13,780 nt of DNA from the NCBI GenBank assembly GCA_002887195.1, contig PJAB01001542.1, positions 1-13,780 of the forward strand, written 5' to 3'. This stretch comes from Chrysochromulina parva (Eukaryota; Haptophyta; Prymnesiales; Chrysochromulinaceae). Of the stretch, positions 13,251-13,780 are shown in pieces (positions within the stretch are counted from its first letter, which is position 1; each line of letters begins with the position of its first letter). The translations under genes were made by a program, and so were the position numbers. The notes beneath the pieces were generated by a model. The model was not told the DNA's origin, did not search any database, and was given only the letters and a program-made list of their open reading frames with translations.

Positions 13251-13780
13251 ATGCGCCTCCTTGCCTCGCGCCCGGACGCCGCCGCGGTAGTCGCGCGCGT
13301 CTGCGACGCGGCGCGCGCCCGCCGCGCCGCCGTCGCTAGTATGGACCCCATGCAGCGCGCGGCGCGCCATGCGATGCGCATAGCAGGTACCACTGCCCTC
13401 CAGGATCTCCTAGCCGAGGTGGCGGGGCGTCGGCGCGAGGCGCACGATACCGCCGCAAGGCTTCGCGATTTCGCCCGCGCTCGGCGCGCGGCGGTGCTTG
13501 CGGCGCGGATGCTGGGGGGCGTACGGACGGCGCACGTGAGGAGAGTCACGCTGCTGCTCGCGGGGGAGACGGCACCGCGGCGCGCGCGCGTGCGCGCTGC
13601 CGCGGCGGCTGCCGCGGCCAACAGCGGCCCTATCGGTACTACAATTGTATCGGGTTACGATAGGGGGGAGGGTCACTCCTTCCCCCGCTTCCCGCCGATT
13701 AACGGCCTGTGTAATAGCAGGCTGTGTCGGCCACGCCTCCGTCCATTGCGATTGCGGCCCCCGTGCTTGGGGGTCTGGAG
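13251..13780 (+). CDS. Open frame running off the right edge; Ala/Arg-rich helical protein (3' partial)
   Basis: From ATG 13251 the frame is open to the window end, and upstream back to 13077, about 234 codons without a stop. Residues encoded by ~13251-13600 look like amphipathic helix (MRLLASRPDAAAVVARVCDA; MRIAGTTALQDLLAEVAGRR), with Ala, Arg and Leu in heptad-like spacing. After about 13620 the composition changes (less GC-rich, less protein-like), which suggests an intron or the end of coding. No domain is recognised. High GC makes long chance frames likely, so confidence is limited. The opposite-strand frame over the same bases is Arg/Ala/Ser-rich and less protein-like. Confidence 0.35.
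   Translation, partial: MRLLASRPDAAAVVARVCDAARARRAAVASMDPMQRAARHAMRIAGTTALQDLLAEVAGRRREAHDTAARLRDFARARRAAVLAARMLGGVRTAHVRRVTLLLAGETAPRRARVRAAAAAAAANSGPIGTTIVSGYDRGEGHSFPRFPPINGLCNSRLCRPRLRPLRLRPPCLGVW
13628..13665. repeat. 8-bp inverted repeat
   Basis: CCCTATCG (13628-13635) and CGATAGGG (13658-13665) are exact reverse complements around a 22-base AT-richer loop. The repeat lies where the right-edge frame loses its coding-like composition, so it could be an RNA hairpin in an intron or untranslated region, or chance. Confidence 0.35.

Noticed and set aside
13007..13621. 204-codon open frame on the minus strand
   Set aside because: Arg/Ala/Ser-rich, no coherent secondary structure or motif, and it overlaps the more protein-like + frame and the divergent promoter region.

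Overview
The window looks like nuclear DNA of a GC-rich eukaryotic microalga. Four things point there: GT-AG introns, proline/serine-rich (SPPPP) extracellular segments, large repeat proteins, and a gene whose N-terminus resembles a bipartite signal plus transit peptide for a secondary plastid. A haptophyte-like alga is my best guess, but it is an inference from style. There are no bacterial operons, rRNA, tRNA or CRISPR arrays.

Layout: (1) 1-161, + strand: the end of an alpha/beta-hydrolase-like gene (DUF726/TMCO4 type), cut by the window edge and apparently truncated or spliced at 119. (2) 162-815: non-coding, with a short duplicated element. (3) 816-7317, + strand: a very large gene that I reconstruct from two exons (816-3077 and 3457-7317). 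It has an HMG-box-like segment, a C4HC3 zinc finger and about 1,150 residues that I do not recognise. Its intron is a (CCN)n tract, and the ORF ends in a (GGN)n tract. (4) 6807-9929, - strand: an intronless secreted protein with 14 RCC1-type repeats in two groups of seven, i.e. two tandem seven-bladed propellers, joined and followed by SPPPP segments. Its 3' end overlaps the preceding gene antisense by 511 bp. (5) 10276-11711, - strand: a four-exon gene for a probably plastid-targeted protein of 26-residue GKDxYxFGDLS repeats. All three introns are made of minisatellite repeats. (6) 12130-12942, - strand: an intronless gene for an acidic protein with a DFGSF motif and a basic C-terminal helix. 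(7) 13251-13780, + strand: an open frame running off the right edge.

The genes do not form an obvious pathway. The main links between them are sequence-level. The RCC1 gene and the 12942 gene share a 42-base element (40/42 identical) just upstream of their start codons, and both are intronless. A TTCACAC heptamer recurs in the 5' flanks of all three minus-strand genes. The strongest results are the splice reconstruction of the 26-residue repeat gene, where an exact periodicity is restored across three introns, the 7+7 RCC1 architecture, the shared 42-base leader, and the unidentified HMG/PHD giant gene.
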